Below are positions 1 to 9,506 of a stretch of 64,000 nt of DNA, in pieces (positions within the stretch are counted from its first letter, which is position 1; every line of letters begins with the position of its first letter). The position numbers and the translations under genes were made by a program. Below the pieces are notes generated by a model. That model was given only the letters and a program-made list of their open reading frames with translations. It was not told where the DNA came from and ran no database searches. Origin of the DNA: Pirellulales bacterium (lineage in GTDB: Bacteria; Planctomycetota; Planctomycetia; Pirellulales; PALSA-1355); NCBI GenBank assembly GCA_022844125.1, contig JALHMI010000007.1, positions 132,896 to 196,895 of the forward strand, in the 5' to 3' direction.

Positions 1-714
1 CAGCGTTCCCCCCGGCACGTATTGCATGTACAACAGCCGCAGATTCTGCGCGGGAATCTGCCGCTGATCAAACACCCGCACGATGTTCGGGTGCTCGAGC
101 TGCGCCAGCGTCTGCGGCTCGAAGCTGCGATCGCGCGAGATCTTGAGCGCCACCACGCGGTGCATAGACGTCTGCCGAGCGCGAAACACCGAGGCGAACG
201 CTCCGCGCCCCAGCGGCGCGAGGAGCTCAAAGTCTTCGATGGTCTGACCCGGCTCGAAGCACAACATCTTCCGCACGTCGACCAACATCGTCGAATGCGT
301 CGGTGCGTCGCCGCCCAACAGACGCCGCAATTCATCGGCCCGAGTCGGAAACCGATCGCAGTACTCACCCAGCGTGACGTCCTGCCCCTGCTGTCGGCGG
401 ACGTGAAACTCCTCGTACACCAGGTCGCAGGGAATCGCGCCATCGGCAGCCAGCTCCGGAAACTCCGCCAGATATTCTTCCAGCAATTTCGGAAATCGCA
501 GCGCCTGCCAACGATGCTCCAGATCAACCTTGATGACTTCGATGAGTGTCAAGCGACGCAGATTAGGCGGACCAGCGGGCACAAACTCGGCAAGTTGCGG
601 AGGCTCGCTCGCCGTTTGCCACGAGCCGACCAGGCGATCGATCGCCTCGCTCAGGCGATCCCAGATCTGGGAAGCGTCGTGAGGCGTCAGAGTGTCTGCC
701 GTGTGCGACGTCAT
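1..714 (-). CDS. Serine/threonine protein kinase, N-terminal part (cut by window edge)
   Basis: The minus-strand frame is open from an ATG at 714 to the window edge, giving 238 residues. Residues 1-150 form a helical, charged extension without a recognised motif, as is common before planctomycete kinases. The kinase fold starts near residue 158: a glycine-rich loop GRGAFASVF around residues 169-177, the ATP-anchoring lysine in VALK at about 191, and the HPNIV stretch near 208. The sequence ends in the hinge region (QYVPGGTL), so the catalytic HRD and DFG motifs lie outside the window. It is the last gene of a minus-strand series after an ECF sigma factor and a secreted CARDB protein. Role inferred: cytoplasmic signalling kinase, probably membrane-anchored further downstream. 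Confidence 0.9.
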   Translation of the reverse strand, partial: MTSHTADTLTPHDASQIWDRLSEAIDRLVGSWQTASEPPQLAEFVPAGPPNLRRLTLIEVIKVDLEHRWQALRFPKLLEEYLAEFPELAADGAIPCDLVYEEFHVRRQQGQDVTLGEYCDRFPTRADELRRLLGGDAPTHSTMLVDVRKMLCFEPGQTIEDFELLAPLGRGAFASVFRARQTSMHRVVALKISRDRSFEPQTLAQLEHPNIVRVFDQRQIPAQNLRLLYMQYVPGGTL

Positions 715-820
715 GCCGAGCGGTGTCTCATGCTCAAAGGGCGTGTGGTGTCTCTTGTCCAAACGCCCAAGTATATCAGCCTCTGACGCAGCCGCGAGCA
801 GGCCTACCTGCTCGATTCAT

Positions 821-876
821 AACCCGGCGCGTGAGCGAGGCTCTTTCTTCAGGATTCCTCGCTCACGCGTCGGGTT
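821..876. repeat. Inverted copies of the CGTGAGCGAGG dispersed repeat
   Basis: Two 20-bp arms (821-840 and 857-876) are reverse complements except for one mismatch (CCCGGCGCG against CCCGACGCG) around a 16-bp loop. The same 20-mer core (AACCCGACGCGTGAGCGAGG) recurs at 42638-42657, and a variant at 42668-42688, so this is a dispersed element and not only a local terminator. It lies in the 286-bp gap between the kinase start and the CARDB gene end, where it could end transcription of the CARDB gene. The rest of the gap shows nothing recognisable. Confidence 0.7.
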
Positions 877-1000
877 GTGAAAGTTCCCGCCGCTATTTTG
901 CCATGAGCGCAAAACGCAAACCCGCGGCGCCTTTTCGAGCTTTGGGGGCTCGTCGGACGCCGCGGTTCGCGGGGCCAGATGATGATCGACTCGGTTGGGT

Positions 1001-2113
1001 CTACTTCACGGCCACCTCCAGTTGTGTGCGGTCCACGATGGCAATGTTGTTCACCTTATCGACCTCACCGATCAGGTTATCGCAGTCCGCCGCCACGAGC
1101 AGGTGCGTGAAGGCCGTCGTCTTGCCGTCGGCCGCGAGTTGCATCGCGGAGTGGGGCAGCCGCACAGTCACTTCGTTCGATTGACCGCTCGCCAGACCGG
1201 CCACGTCGACCAGGGCCATCGGAGACTTTGCGTCGGCCGTTCCATTCACCGAGGCCACGATCGCCACGCGGAACGCTCCGGCTGCGGCCAGTCCCTGGTT
1301 GCGGAACTTCACCCGATAGGCCGGGCCAACCAGCATCGTCGCGGGCTCCACGTACTGGATGTCTTCCAGCACCAGGTCGACTCCGTTGGTGCCCGTCGCG
1401 GCAGGAACCGTCGCCGATACCGGCGTCACTTCGCTGACCACGATCGGAGGAGCTTCGTTGACGATCACCGTCGGGGTCGGGCAGTAACCCGAGTTGTAGT
1501 TGTTCCAGTATCCTCCGGTGTAGATCGGCCAGAAGATCGGCCACGGGCACTTGTTGTGGCAGTGGTTGCCGCCGTTCCCATTGCCATTGCCGTTGCCGTT
1601 GCCGTTGCCTTGGCCGTTGCCTTGGCCCGGATCGAGAACCGGAGGCTGTCCGCCGGGGAACGGATCGAACGGAGGCTGGACGATTGGGGGCTTACCACCG
1701 GGAAACGGGTTCAGCACGCCGCCCATCAGCGGACCTTGGTCGATCACATTCCCTGGGAACTTCTTGATCTTGCCGGGCAGTGTGACCCGGTTGCCCGAGT
1801 TCGTCGTCGGCATTGTCTTGATCAGCGGCTTGTTCCAAACCTGGTTGTGCAGGTTCGAGTTCAGCGGCTTGAATTTCGTGATCTTCGGCGTGCTCAGCAC
1901 GTTAGGGTTGATTTGCGAACTGCCGATCTTCTTAAACTTGCCGTTCGAGCTTCCCAGGTTCATGCTGCGAAACTGGCTTCCGCCGCTCGACTTCATCGAC
2001 TTCGAGAAGTTGTTGCCGCCGCGATCGCCGGCCGAAGCCAACCGCGGAACCATTACACCCGCCAGAGCCGCCACCAGAACCAGACGCGAAAACTTGTGAG
2101 ATACGCGGTTCAT
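1001..2113 (-). CDS. Secreted CARDB-domain protein with Gly-Asn repeat
   Basis: 370 aa. Residues 1-28 are a Sec signal peptide ending in LASA. Residues 30-160 are rich in basic residues, Asn and Pro (repeated PFPGG). Residues 163-183 are a Gly-Asn dipeptide tract, followed by a Cys/Trp/Tyr-rich patch. The C-terminal 125 residues look like a CARDB-type beta-sandwich, an adhesion-like domain found in bacterial cell-surface proteins (VDLVLEDI... RVKFRNQG... NEVTVRLP... NNIAIVDRTQ). Likely exported to the periplasm or surface; the partner is unknown. It is on the same strand as the ECF sigma factor (177 bp downstream of it) and the kinase, so the three may be functionally linked, but the spacing does not prove an operon. 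Confidence 0.85.
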   Translation of the reverse strand: MNRVSHKFSRLVLVAALAGVMVPRLASAGDRGGNNFSKSMKSSGGSQFRSMNLGSSNGKFKKIGSSQINPNVLSTPKITKFKPLNSNLHNQVWNKPLIKTMPTTNSGNRVTLPGKIKKFPGNVIDQGPLMGGVLNPFPGGKPPIVQPPFDPFPGGQPPVLDPGQGNGQGNGNGNGNGNGNGGNHCHNKCPWPIFWPIYTGGYWNNYNSGYCPTPTVIVNEAPPIVVSEVTPVSATVPAATGTNGVDLVLEDIQYVEPATMLVGPAYRVKFRNQGLAAAGAFRVAIVASVNGTADAKSPMALVDVAGLASGQSNEVTVRLPHSAMQLAADGKTTAFTHLLVAADCDNLIGEVDKVNNIAIVDRTQLEVAVK

Positions 2114-2290
2114 GTTGCACTTTCGCTTTCGTGATTTGGGATGTTGTTTCGTGTCGCCCCGAGGGTCTTCTGATCCCCTCTACCTACCGAAGCGCGAGAA
2201 GCGCAGCGGTGTTACAAAGAATCTCAGAAAGCCAAGACACCCGCAGAAGACGCCGGATTGGCCGGATCCGCTCCGCAGCGAGGAGGGATC

Positions 2291-2899
2291 TCAGCGGGGC
2301 GCGTCGTCCGGCCCCAGAATCTGCTGCAAGCGGTCTAGGCTGCGGGTGAGCATGACCCGAATCGCCCCGTCCGACTTGCCAAGCCGCTGGGCGATGTCCT
2401 TGCTCGGCAGCCCCTCGAGATATCGCAGTCGGAGAGCTTCCTGCTGGTCGGCCGGCAGGCCCGCCAGCGCTTCATACAACCTGGCTTCGCGCCCCTTGCG
2501 CGAAAGGGCCTGCGTGGGCGACGTCAGGGAAGCCACCAGCAGATCGATCACGGCCGCGTGCTGGCTGTCGCCGCCAGGCGTACCGAGCGCCACCTCGCGG
2601 GCCGCGTCGCGTTTTTGCGCGCCGAAGAACCGGCGATGCGCGTCGATGATCCGCTGTTCTGCAATCTGGCAAAGCCATGAGAAGGGTTCGCGATGTTCGA
2701 ACTCGGCCTGATCGAGGGCGCGCACCGCCTCGACGCTGACTTCCTGATAGATGTCGTCGACTTCCACCTTGCGGCGAAGCGCGACGCCCAACTGCCGCTC
2801 GATATAGACCAGCAGCGGCTTTCGCATCTCCTGCAGGTAATCGGCCAGCGCCGCCAGGTCGTGCTGCTTCACACGCTCGGCAAGTTCGGTGTCACTCAT
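2291..2899 (-). CDS. ECF-type RNA polymerase sigma factor
   Basis: 202 aa from MSDTELAER. An in-frame ATG 9 codons upstream (2926) would add an uncharged tail and is less likely. Region 2 is seen in the first half (DDIYQEVSVEAVRAL, then FSWLCQIAEQRIIDAHRRF, the -10 recognition helix). Region 4 is at the C-terminus (LPADQQEALRLRYLEGL, then the helix-turn-helix SKDIAQRLGKSDGAIRVMLTRSL). The linker is longer than in the smallest ECFs. The gene starts 50 bp after the stop of the RND permease on the same strand. No anti-sigma factor is adjacent; the serine/threonine kinase two genes downstream is a possible regulator, as in the kinase-linked ECF groups of planctomycetes (inference). Confidence 0.92.
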   Translation of the reverse strand: MSDTELAERVKQHDLAALADYLQEMRKPLLVYIERQLGVALRRKVEVDDIYQEVSVEAVRALDQAEFEHREPFSWLCQIAEQRIIDAHRRFFGAQKRDAAREVALGTPGGDSQHAAVIDLLVASLTSPTQALSRKGREARLYEALAGLPADQQEALRLRYLEGLPSKDIAQRLGKSDGAIRVMLTRSLDRLQQILGPDDAPR

Positions 2900-2949
2900 G
2901 ACACCAGTGTAGCAGGTGCCGAGCACCGCGACAGTTCCACAACGGCTGC

Positions 2950-5900
2950 CTAATTCGCCGGAATGATCAATGGGTCGTCCAGCGAGCGGCGGTGCGGCGG
3001 ATCCAGTCGCCGCGAACCAAGTTCCACACTATGGTCGCCGCGCGGCGCGGGCGGCGCAGCCGGCGCATGGTCGTCATCCTCATCGTCGTCGTGCGCCGCG
3101 TGTGCTCCCCCGCCGCTCATCAAGACGTAGATGTAATACAGCGACGGCACCAGGAACAGCACCAGCAGCGTGGACGCCAAGAGGCCGAAAGCCAGGCTCG
3201 TCGCCATCGGCACCACGATCTGCGCCTGAAACGAACGCTCAAGCAGGATCGGCAGCAAACCGGCGATCGTCGTCACGCTCGTCAGGAACACCGGTCGCAA
3301 GCGGCCCGTGCACGCCGTGATCAGGGCTTCCTTGAGCGGCAGTCCTTCGCGCACTCGCAGATTGATAAAGTCAATCAGCACAATCGCGTCGTTTACCACT
3401 ACGCCGGTCAGGGCCACGATCCCGAACAGGCTGAACATGGTCAGCTCGATACCAAGCAAGAAGTGCCCCCAGATGGCGCCGATCACGCCGAACGGAATGA
3501 TCGCCATGATCATCAGCGGCTGCAGGTAGGAGCGAAACTCGACCGTCAGCAGGACGAACATCGCGATCAGGGCCACGAGCAACCCCAGCATCAGACTGTC
3601 GACCGACTCGTTGGTCGTCTCCTGCTGGCCGCGCCACAGGACGTCGACGCCTGGATGCTTTTCAAATAGGCCCGGCATGAATGTCCGCTGCAAGTCGCTG
3701 ATGATTTCGAACGAATTAGCGGCCAGTTCGTCGACGTCCGCCGTAATCGTGATCGACCGCTTCTGCTCGATGCGGTTGATCTCCGAAAAGCCTCGCTGGA
3801 CGTCAACGTCCGCCAGTTCCGTGATCGGCCGCTCGGCGCCTCCCAGCGTGCGAACCCGAATCTCCTCGAAATCGGCGAGCGCCCGCCGGTCGTCCTGCGG
3901 ATAGCGAACCATCAGCTTGACTTCATGCCGTCCGCGCTGCAGCCGCATCACCTCGTCGCCGTAGTACGAAGCCCGCACGGTCTCTGCCAGGTCGGCCAGC
4001 GGAATACCCATTGCCATGGCGTTGGGCTTCACGCGGAGCTGGAACTCCCACTTGCCCGGCCGCGAGTCGTCCGAAATGTCGAACACGCCGCCATACTGGG
4101 CCAGTTTGGCTTTGGTCGCTTCCACTGCAGCTTCCAGGCTGGCCATGTTCTCCGAGTCGGCCAACAGCTTGAACTCAATCGGCCGCCCGCCAGGGCCAAA
4201 GTTCGGCGTCCCGAACGTCACGCTCTCGGCCCCGGGAAAGTCACCCGACAGCTTCCGCCATTCGGCGATGACCTCGTTGCTGTGTACGCTGCGTTCGGCG
4301 CTGTCGCACATTTCCACGTCCACGCCACCCACGTTACTGCCGCTGGTCCGCGTATCCGGCCCCAGCGAGCCCGGCGCGCTGATCTGGCCAACGGCCCGAT
4401 GCACGATCTTGACGATCGGCTGGCCGTCGATGGTGGGATAGCGTTTGCCGATTTCCTGGATGGCGTTTTCGATGCGGTCCGTCGCCGCTTCCGTAATCGC
4501 TGACGGCGTGCCGTCAGGATAGATGATTCGCGAGGTGATCTGCTTGCTGTCGAGTTCCGGAAATACGTTAAACGGCGTGCGGCCCGAGGCCACCAGGCCG
4601 AGCGACAGCATCAGCATGAAGAACGCAATGCTGATCGTTGTGCCGACGTGGTCAACCGACCACTTGAGCGATGGTCCATAGACTCGATTGGTGAACCATT
4701 CCAGCCCGGCGGATGCGAGACCATTCGCCCAATGAAACAGATCGCCCAGCCGGCGGATTGGGTACGTGAGTTGGGCCCAGACAAAACCGAGTGCCACGAA
4801 CAGGTTGCCAAGCGTGAGGGCGACCGGCCGCGACATCACGCTTCGCCAGCGGTGCGTCTTCTGGAAGAAAGTCTCCGGCGACGGCGGATGACCCAGATGG
4901 CAGGGCAGGATGAACGTCGCCTCGGCCAGCGAGATCAACAGCGCCGCGATCACGGCCACAGGCATCACGCCGAGAAACTTACCCATCACGCCGGCCACGA
5001 ACATCAGGGGCATGAACGCGATCACGGTCGTTACGACCGAAGCACACACACTGGGCAGAACCTCCGTCGCTCCGTCAATCGCGGCCTGTCGAAAACTCTT
5101 GCCCAGGCCGCGATGTGTGTAAATGTTCTCGCCCACCACGATCGCGTCGTCGACCAGGATGCCCAGCACCATCAGGAAGGCAAAGCTGGTGAGCATGTTC
5201 AGGGTGTGCCCAAAGGCGAACAGCACGCCGCACGTGCCGAGAATCGCGACTGGAATCCCTATCGCAACCCAGAACGCCAGCCGCATGTCCAAAAACAGCG
5301 CGAGCAGCACGAACACCAGCACGAGGCCTTGCAGGCCATTGTCGCGCAGCATGTCGAGCCGGTCGGCCACCTCAATCGACTGATCGCCCCAGACCTCCAT
5401 CCGGTAGCCGGGCGGCAGCTCTTTCTGCGCGACATAGCTCTTCACGTCAGCGACCATCGCCAGCAAATCTTCGCTGGTCGTCCGCTCGACCGAGATCACG
5501 AGTCCCGGCTCGCCGTTGATCCGACTGACCGAGGTGATCGTATCGTCAAACTCGTCACGCACGGTGCCCAAATCACCGATCGTCAATACCACCCCGCCGG
5601 GCGCGGTGACTAGCGGAATCGCGAGCAGGTCCTCGCCGATCGTCCGCTTGTTCTTGCCGCGAAGCAGGACCTCCTGAGAGTCGGTGCGCATCGTGCCGCC
5701 GGGAATCTCGACGTTCTCGCGGCGAATGATTTCCGCCACCTGTTTCAGCGTCAGCCCGTACTTGCGCAGCGTCGCCTCGGGAATCTCGACGTCGATCTGA
5801 TACTCGCGGGCGCCGATGATATTCGCCTGCGAGACGGCTGGTTGCTGCAACAGGTCGTCGCGCACCTGTTCGGTGATTTCGCGAAGCACCAGCTCCGACT

Positions 5901-6354
5901 CGGGATCGTCCCGACTCGGGCCGACGATGCCGACCTGGATCACCGGCTCGCGGAGCGTGATCTGCTTGACCTGCCGCTCCTCGGCCAAAATCGGGAAACT
6001 GGGGATCCGGTCCACTTCCGACCGCACCTCATTCAGCACCTTTTGCACGTCCTTAATGCTGGCGTCGAGTTCCAGCACCACGTGCCCCGAGCCTTCCTGG
6101 GCCACGGACGTCTGGTACTTGATACCTTCGATCGAGCGGACGGCCTCTTCGATCTTTTGGCAGATTCCCTCTTCAACCTCGTCCGGACTGGCGCCCGGAT
6201 AAGGCACCGAAACCAGGATGATTTCGAGGTCGAATTCGGGAAAGACTTCCCGCCGCAGTTTCATCAGGCAGACCGCGCCCACGACGATCAGCGAGATCAT
6301 CAGGGTGTTCATCGCGGGCGTATTGCGCACGGCCCACTGGATGATCGACTTCAT
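2950..6354 (-). CDS. RND efflux transporter permease (AcrB/MexB superfamily)
   Basis: 1134 aa, a usual length for the HAE/RND family. A first membrane segment (residues ~13-32) is followed by the porter domain motif VPYPGASPDEVEE. A first block of membrane helices from ~340 contains LVDDAIVVGENI around residue 400, the acidic pair that carries protons in TM4. A second porter domain and a second helix block follow, with VVNDAIVLIDFI near 1010. The C-terminal tail is a His/Asp-rich, probably disordered stretch. Acts in the inner membrane, using proton flux to export drugs, metals or lipids; the substrate cannot be told. Its start overlaps the stop of the adaptor gene by 4 bp (ATGA), showing translational coupling. 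No TolC-like outer-membrane factor is in the window. Confidence 0.95.
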   Translation of the reverse strand: MKSIIQWAVRNTPAMNTLMISLIVVGAVCLMKLRREVFPEFDLEIILVSVPYPGASPDEVEEGICQKIEEAVRSIEGIKYQTSVAQEGSGHVVLELDASIKDVQKVLNEVRSEVDRIPSFPILAEERQVKQITLREPVIQVGIVGPSRDDPESELVLREITEQVRDDLLQQPAVSQANIIGAREYQIDVEIPEATLRKYGLTLKQVAEIIRRENVEIPGGTMRTDSQEVLLRGKNKRTIGEDLLAIPLVTAPGGVVLTIGDLGTVRDEFDDTITSVSRINGEPGLVISVERTTSEDLLAMVADVKSYVAQKELPPGYRMEVWGDQSIEVADRLDMLRDNGLQGLVLVFVLLALFLDMRLAFWVAIGIPVAILGTCGVLFAFGHTLNMLTSFAFLMVLGILVDDAIVVGENIYTHRGLGKSFRQAAIDGATEVLPSVCASVVTTVIAFMPLMFVAGVMGKFLGVMPVAVIAALLISLAEATFILPCHLGHPPSPETFFQKTHRWRSVMSRPVALTLGNLFVALGFVWAQLTYPIRRLGDLFHWANGLASAGLEWFTNRVYGPSLKWSVDHVGTTISIAFFMLMLSLGLVASGRTPFNVFPELDSKQITSRIIYPDGTPSAITEAATDRIENAIQEIGKRYPTIDGQPIVKIVHRAVGQISAPGSLGPDTRTSGSNVGGVDVEMCDSAERSVHSNEVIAEWRKLSGDFPGAESVTFGTPNFGPGGRPIEFKLLADSENMASLEAAVEATKAKLAQYGGVFDISDDSRPGKWEFQLRVKPNAMAMGIPLADLAETVRASYYGDEVMRLQRGRHEVKLMVRYPQDDRRALADFEEIRVRTLGGAERPITELADVDVQRGFSEINRIEQKRSITITADVDELAANSFEIISDLQRTFMPGLFEKHPGVDVLWRGQQETTNESVDSLMLGLLVALIAMFVLLTVEFRSYLQPLMIMAIIPFGVIGAIWGHFLLGIELTMFSLFGIVALTGVVVNDAIVLIDFINLRVREGLPLKEALITACTGRLRPVFLTSVTTIAGLLPILLERSFQAQIVVPMATSLAFGLLASTLLVLFLVPSLYYIYVLMSGGGAHAAHDDDEDDDHAPAAPPAPRGDHSVELGSRRLDPPHRRSLDDPLIIPAN

Positions 6355-7766
6355 GGCGCGTCGCTCTCCCGCACCGCCATTCCCTCGGTTGCCACCGCCA
6401 TCGGTGAGCTTACCAGTTTCATGCCAGGTTCCAAACCGTCCGGCTCGGCATAGACCATCACCAGGTCGTTGATCGTCTTGGCAACGCGGATCTTGCGAAT
6501 AACAAGCTTGCCGTCCACGACTTGCCAGACGCTATTTCCCGGTTGGACTGCCTGTTGCGGCACTTCGAGCAGGGGCGTCGACGGTTGCGCGTGAACCTTT
6601 ACGGCGACATACATCCCGCGCACCAGGGCCGGCGGACCGACGGCGCCCGCATGCTGCCCCTCGACCTTCTGAATTTCGACTTCGCGCGGCTTGGCGACCA
6701 GCACCCGGCAGGGGACGGTGCGCGTGCGTTCGTCCACGCCAATTCCGTCGAATCGCGAGAGCGTGCCGCGCCACAGGTAACGCCGCCCGCCAAGCTCATA
6801 GAAGACGCTCGTGGGCGCCGGCGGAATCTGGTAATCGCGTGTCGGATTGGAACCCTGGGTTGCCGCTTCGGGATGCTCCTGGGCCCACAACCAGTACAAG
6901 TCGTCCATCCGCAGGTTGCACTTTACCTCGACGGCCGAAGTGTCTTCGAGCTTGACCAGCGACGTACCTTTTTGCACGTACGAGTCCGCCTCGACCATCT
7001 CGCGAATGATTACCCCGTCGATCGGTGCGACCACGCGCGTTCGAGTCAGGTCGAGTTGTGCCTTTTCCAGCATCGACTGCGAGAGATCGCGGGCACTTTC
7101 CAGACGCGACCGTCGCGTGGCCAGCAATTGCAACTGATTCGAGAGCGTCATGGCCGAGTTGACCGCTGCCAACTCGTCTCGCTTGGTCTTATCCAGATCC
7201 GAGTCGGTGATCACCTTTTTGACCGCCAGCGATTGCTGCCGGTCGAGTTCCCGCCGCTGCAGGGTCAATTGATCCCTGGCCAATCGGAGCAGCGACTCGT
7301 TGTTCGTCACTTCGACGTCGAGCTCTTTGAGCATCACCGCGGCCTGCGACAGTTCGCGTTCCAGTCGATCGACTTCCAGTTGGTAGTCGCGCGAGTCGAT
7401 CTCAATCAGCGGAGTGCCCTTGGAGACGTAGGTGCCGGCCCGGCACAGCTCCGACTTCTTGGCGATCCTTCCCGAGACCTCGGCCGAGATATCGAGCTCG
7501 CGGTGCGGCACAACCACGCCATCCACTTGAATATCGAGCCCGCCCTGATGCGGCTGGACAAAGGTGGTCTCCACCAGCGGCGCCAGCAGCTTTTCTTCCA
7601 CCCGTTGCGGCTCTTGTTTGAGACTCTTCAGAGCGCCGTAGGCGAGGAAGCCCCCGACGACTATCGCCAGGGGAGTCATGATTCGAATCGCGTCGACCAA
7701 CAGCGATCCGCGGGCTTGCGGTTCGGCCGGTGCCGCCGTCGTGGGTGAGATGGCGTCTTGCTTCAT
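6351..7766 (-). CDS. RND efflux periplasmic adaptor subunit (membrane fusion protein)
   Basis: 471 aa from MKQDAIS at 7766; a longer in-frame start at 7871 adds 35 residues of non-protein-like sequence and is not preferred. One N-terminal membrane segment (about residues 25-45: IMTPLAIVVGGFLAYGAL) anchors it. A lipoyl-like half follows (VVPHRELDISAEVSGRI, GTYVSKGTPLIEID), then a coiled-coil hairpin (~120-230, alternating Leu/Glu/Arg), the second lipoyl half (RTRVVAPIDGVI) and beta-barrel/membrane-proximal domains. It bridges the permease and an outer-membrane channel. It is co-transcribed and translationally coupled with the permease immediately downstream. Confidence 0.94.
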   Translation of the reverse strand: MKQDAISPTTAAPAEPQARGSLLVDAIRIMTPLAIVVGGFLAYGALKSLKQEPQRVEEKLLAPLVETTFVQPHQGGLDIQVDGVVVPHRELDISAEVSGRIAKKSELCRAGTYVSKGTPLIEIDSRDYQLEVDRLERELSQAAVMLKELDVEVTNNESLLRLARDQLTLQRRELDRQQSLAVKKVITDSDLDKTKRDELAAVNSAMTLSNQLQLLATRRSRLESARDLSQSMLEKAQLDLTRTRVVAPIDGVIIREMVEADSYVQKGTSLVKLEDTSAVEVKCNLRMDDLYWLWAQEHPEAATQGSNPTRDYQIPPAPTSVFYELGGRRYLWRGTLSRFDGIGVDERTRTVPCRVLVAKPREVEIQKVEGQHAGAVGPPALVRGMYVAVKVHAQPSTPLLEVPQQAVQPGNSVWQVVDGKLVIRKIRVAKTINDLVMVYAEPDGLEPGMKLVSSPMAVATEGMAVRESDAP

Positions 7767-8562
7767 AGGGCGCAGTTGCCGCTGGATATGTGCCGGGCCA
7801 TGATCGCTATTCGCTACGAGGGACGCACGCTTGAGTGGGAAAGTTCGCAAACATGACCGGGTTTCCCCCATTCCTTCCGGACACGTTGCCGCGGCGCTGC
7901 GCTATCGAATAGCGGTACTGCCGAATTGGTTGGCAATATCTGCGGCATGTGGCTGGGCTTCGGCTGCTTTAATCTCGGACGCGCCTTGCCATCCATCCTT
8001 CCGACGCACCAGTCGCGGACGTCAATCCGTCGACCGAACCCTTACGTGCTCGCCAGGGGGGTGACGGAGCCGGCCGTGGCCGACACCATTAGGGCGAGCA
8101 ATTCAGATGCACGCTACAATATTCAGAACTTGCGGCCGGGTCAAGATTTATCGCCCGGCGTGTACGGTTGCATTCAAGCCAGAACTACCGGAAAAACCCG
8201 CCAGCAGCCGAGGTCCTGGGGCTCGTCCCCTCAACCGCTTATCCCCCACGACACTTTTGGGCAGGCGCAAGCTGTTGGGCAGGCGCAAGCTGTTGCCAGC
8301 CGGGGGACGATTCTCCTGCATGCCATAAGGCGCCGTGCAGGGGGCCTGTGGAAACGGCCGCGCGGCCGGGATGGCATACGACCCGACGGATGGAAACCAC
8401 AGGGACCACGGCTGAGTGTCCGATAGCATCTATCGGGGCGATCCGCTGCGCGGCCTGATTGTCGACTTGATTGCCCACTTCGCACGGTCGTCATCGGCAG
8501 GCAGCCATTCGTCGGTCCGTGAACGGCTGGCGTCGCCCCGTCGTTCATCTACCAGTGGGCCA
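7767..8562. other. 796-bp intergenic gap with an 18-bp tandem duplication
   Basis: No convincing gene is seen between the adaptor start and the rfbA stop; the short open frames here have no motif, no Shine-Dalgarno signal and overlap one another on both strands. The promoter of the efflux operon should lie near 7770-7900, but no clear -35/-10 pair is visible. At 8259-8276 and 8277-8294 an 18-bp unit (GGGCAGGCGCAAGCTGTT) is duplicated exactly in tandem. Confidence 0.5.
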
Positions 8563-9444
8563 TCATTCGGTGATGAGATCGAGCAGGTATTGTCCGTAGT
8601 CGTTCGGCAGCGCACGGGCCAATCGGCCGAGCTCCTCGGCCGTGATAAATCCTTTCTGGTATGCGACCTCCTCGATGCAGGCGATCTTGAGACCCTGCCG
8701 CATCTCGACGGTCTGAACGAAGTTGGCCGATTGGGTCAAAGTCTCGTGGGTCCCGGTGTCCAGCCAGGCGAAGCCTCGCGCGAAGGCCTCGACGTGCAAT
8801 TGGCCTCGGCGAAGGTACTCGCGATTGACGTCGGTGATTTCCAGTTCGCCCCGGGCCGAAGGTCGTAACCCGGACGCAATCTCCACGACGTCGTTGTCGT
8901 AGAAGTACAGGCCAGTGACGGCGAGTTTCGACTTGGGCGCGGCAGGCTTCTCCTCGAGCGAGATGGGTTTCTGCCGGTCGTCGAGTTCGACCACGCCGTA
9001 ACGCTGGGGGTCTTTCACCCGGTAGCTGAACACCGTGGCGCCAGAGTCCCGAGCGCAGGCCTTGTTCAGCAATGCTTGAAAACCTGGGCCGAAGAAGATG
9101 TTGTCTCCCAGCACAAGCGCGACTCGCTCCCGTCCGATGAACTCGCGGCCGATGAGAAACGCCTGGGCCAATCCCTGCGGTTGGGGCTGCACCGCGTACT
9201 GCAACGACAAACCGATCTGGCTGCCGTCACCCAGCAGCCGCCGAAAAGCCGGCAGGTCCTCCGACGTGGTGATTAGCAGAATGTTGCGGATCCCGGCCAG
9301 CATCAGCGTCGAGAGCGGGTAGTAGATCATCGGCTTGTCGTATACCGGCAACAATTGCTTGTTGACGGCGTGCGTCAGCGGATACAACCGGCTGCCGGCG
9401 CCACCGGCCAGGATGATGCCGCGATCAAAGTAGCTCATCGCCAT
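8563..9444 (-). CDS. rfbA: Glucose-1-phosphate thymidylyltransferase
   Basis: 293 aa, the usual length of the RmlA family. It joins glucose-1-phosphate and dTTP to make dTDP-glucose, the first step of dTDP-sugar (for example rhamnose) synthesis in the cytoplasm. The nucleotide-binding signature is at residues 10-30 ([16 protein letters not shown], then [16 protein letters not shown]). [10 protein letters not shown] is the central metal/sugar-binding loop near 112, followed by EEKP near 165 and DTGTHETL near 228. ATGs at 9444 and 9438 are both possible starts. It lies 62 bp downstream of rfbB on the same strand and is probably co-transcribed with it; rfbC and rfbD are not in this window. Confidence 0.96.
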   Translation of the reverse strand: MAMSYFDRGIILAGGAGSRLYPLTHAVNKQLLPVYDKPMIYYPLSTLMLAGIRNILLITTSEDLPAFRRLLGDGSQIGLSLQYAVQPQPQGLAQAFLIGREFIGRERVALVLGDNIFFGPGFQALLNKACARDSGATVFSYRVKDPQRYGVVELDDRQKPISLEEKPAAPKSKLAVTGLYFYDNDVVEIASGLRPSARGELEITDVNREYLRRGQLHVEAFARGFAWLDTGTHETLTQSANFVQTVEMRQGLKIACIEEVAYQKGFITAEELGRLARALPNDYGQYLLDLITE

Positions 9445-9506
9445 GTTGAGTCCTGTATCCCCGCGCCCGCCCGGCGTGCGATGTGCAACTCCGGTTCTAC
9501 TACAGC

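Noticed and set aside
7773-7871. Longer start of the RND adaptor (35 extra residues)
   Set aside because: The extension is not protein-like and would put the membrane anchor far from the N-terminus; ATG 7766 fits the family.
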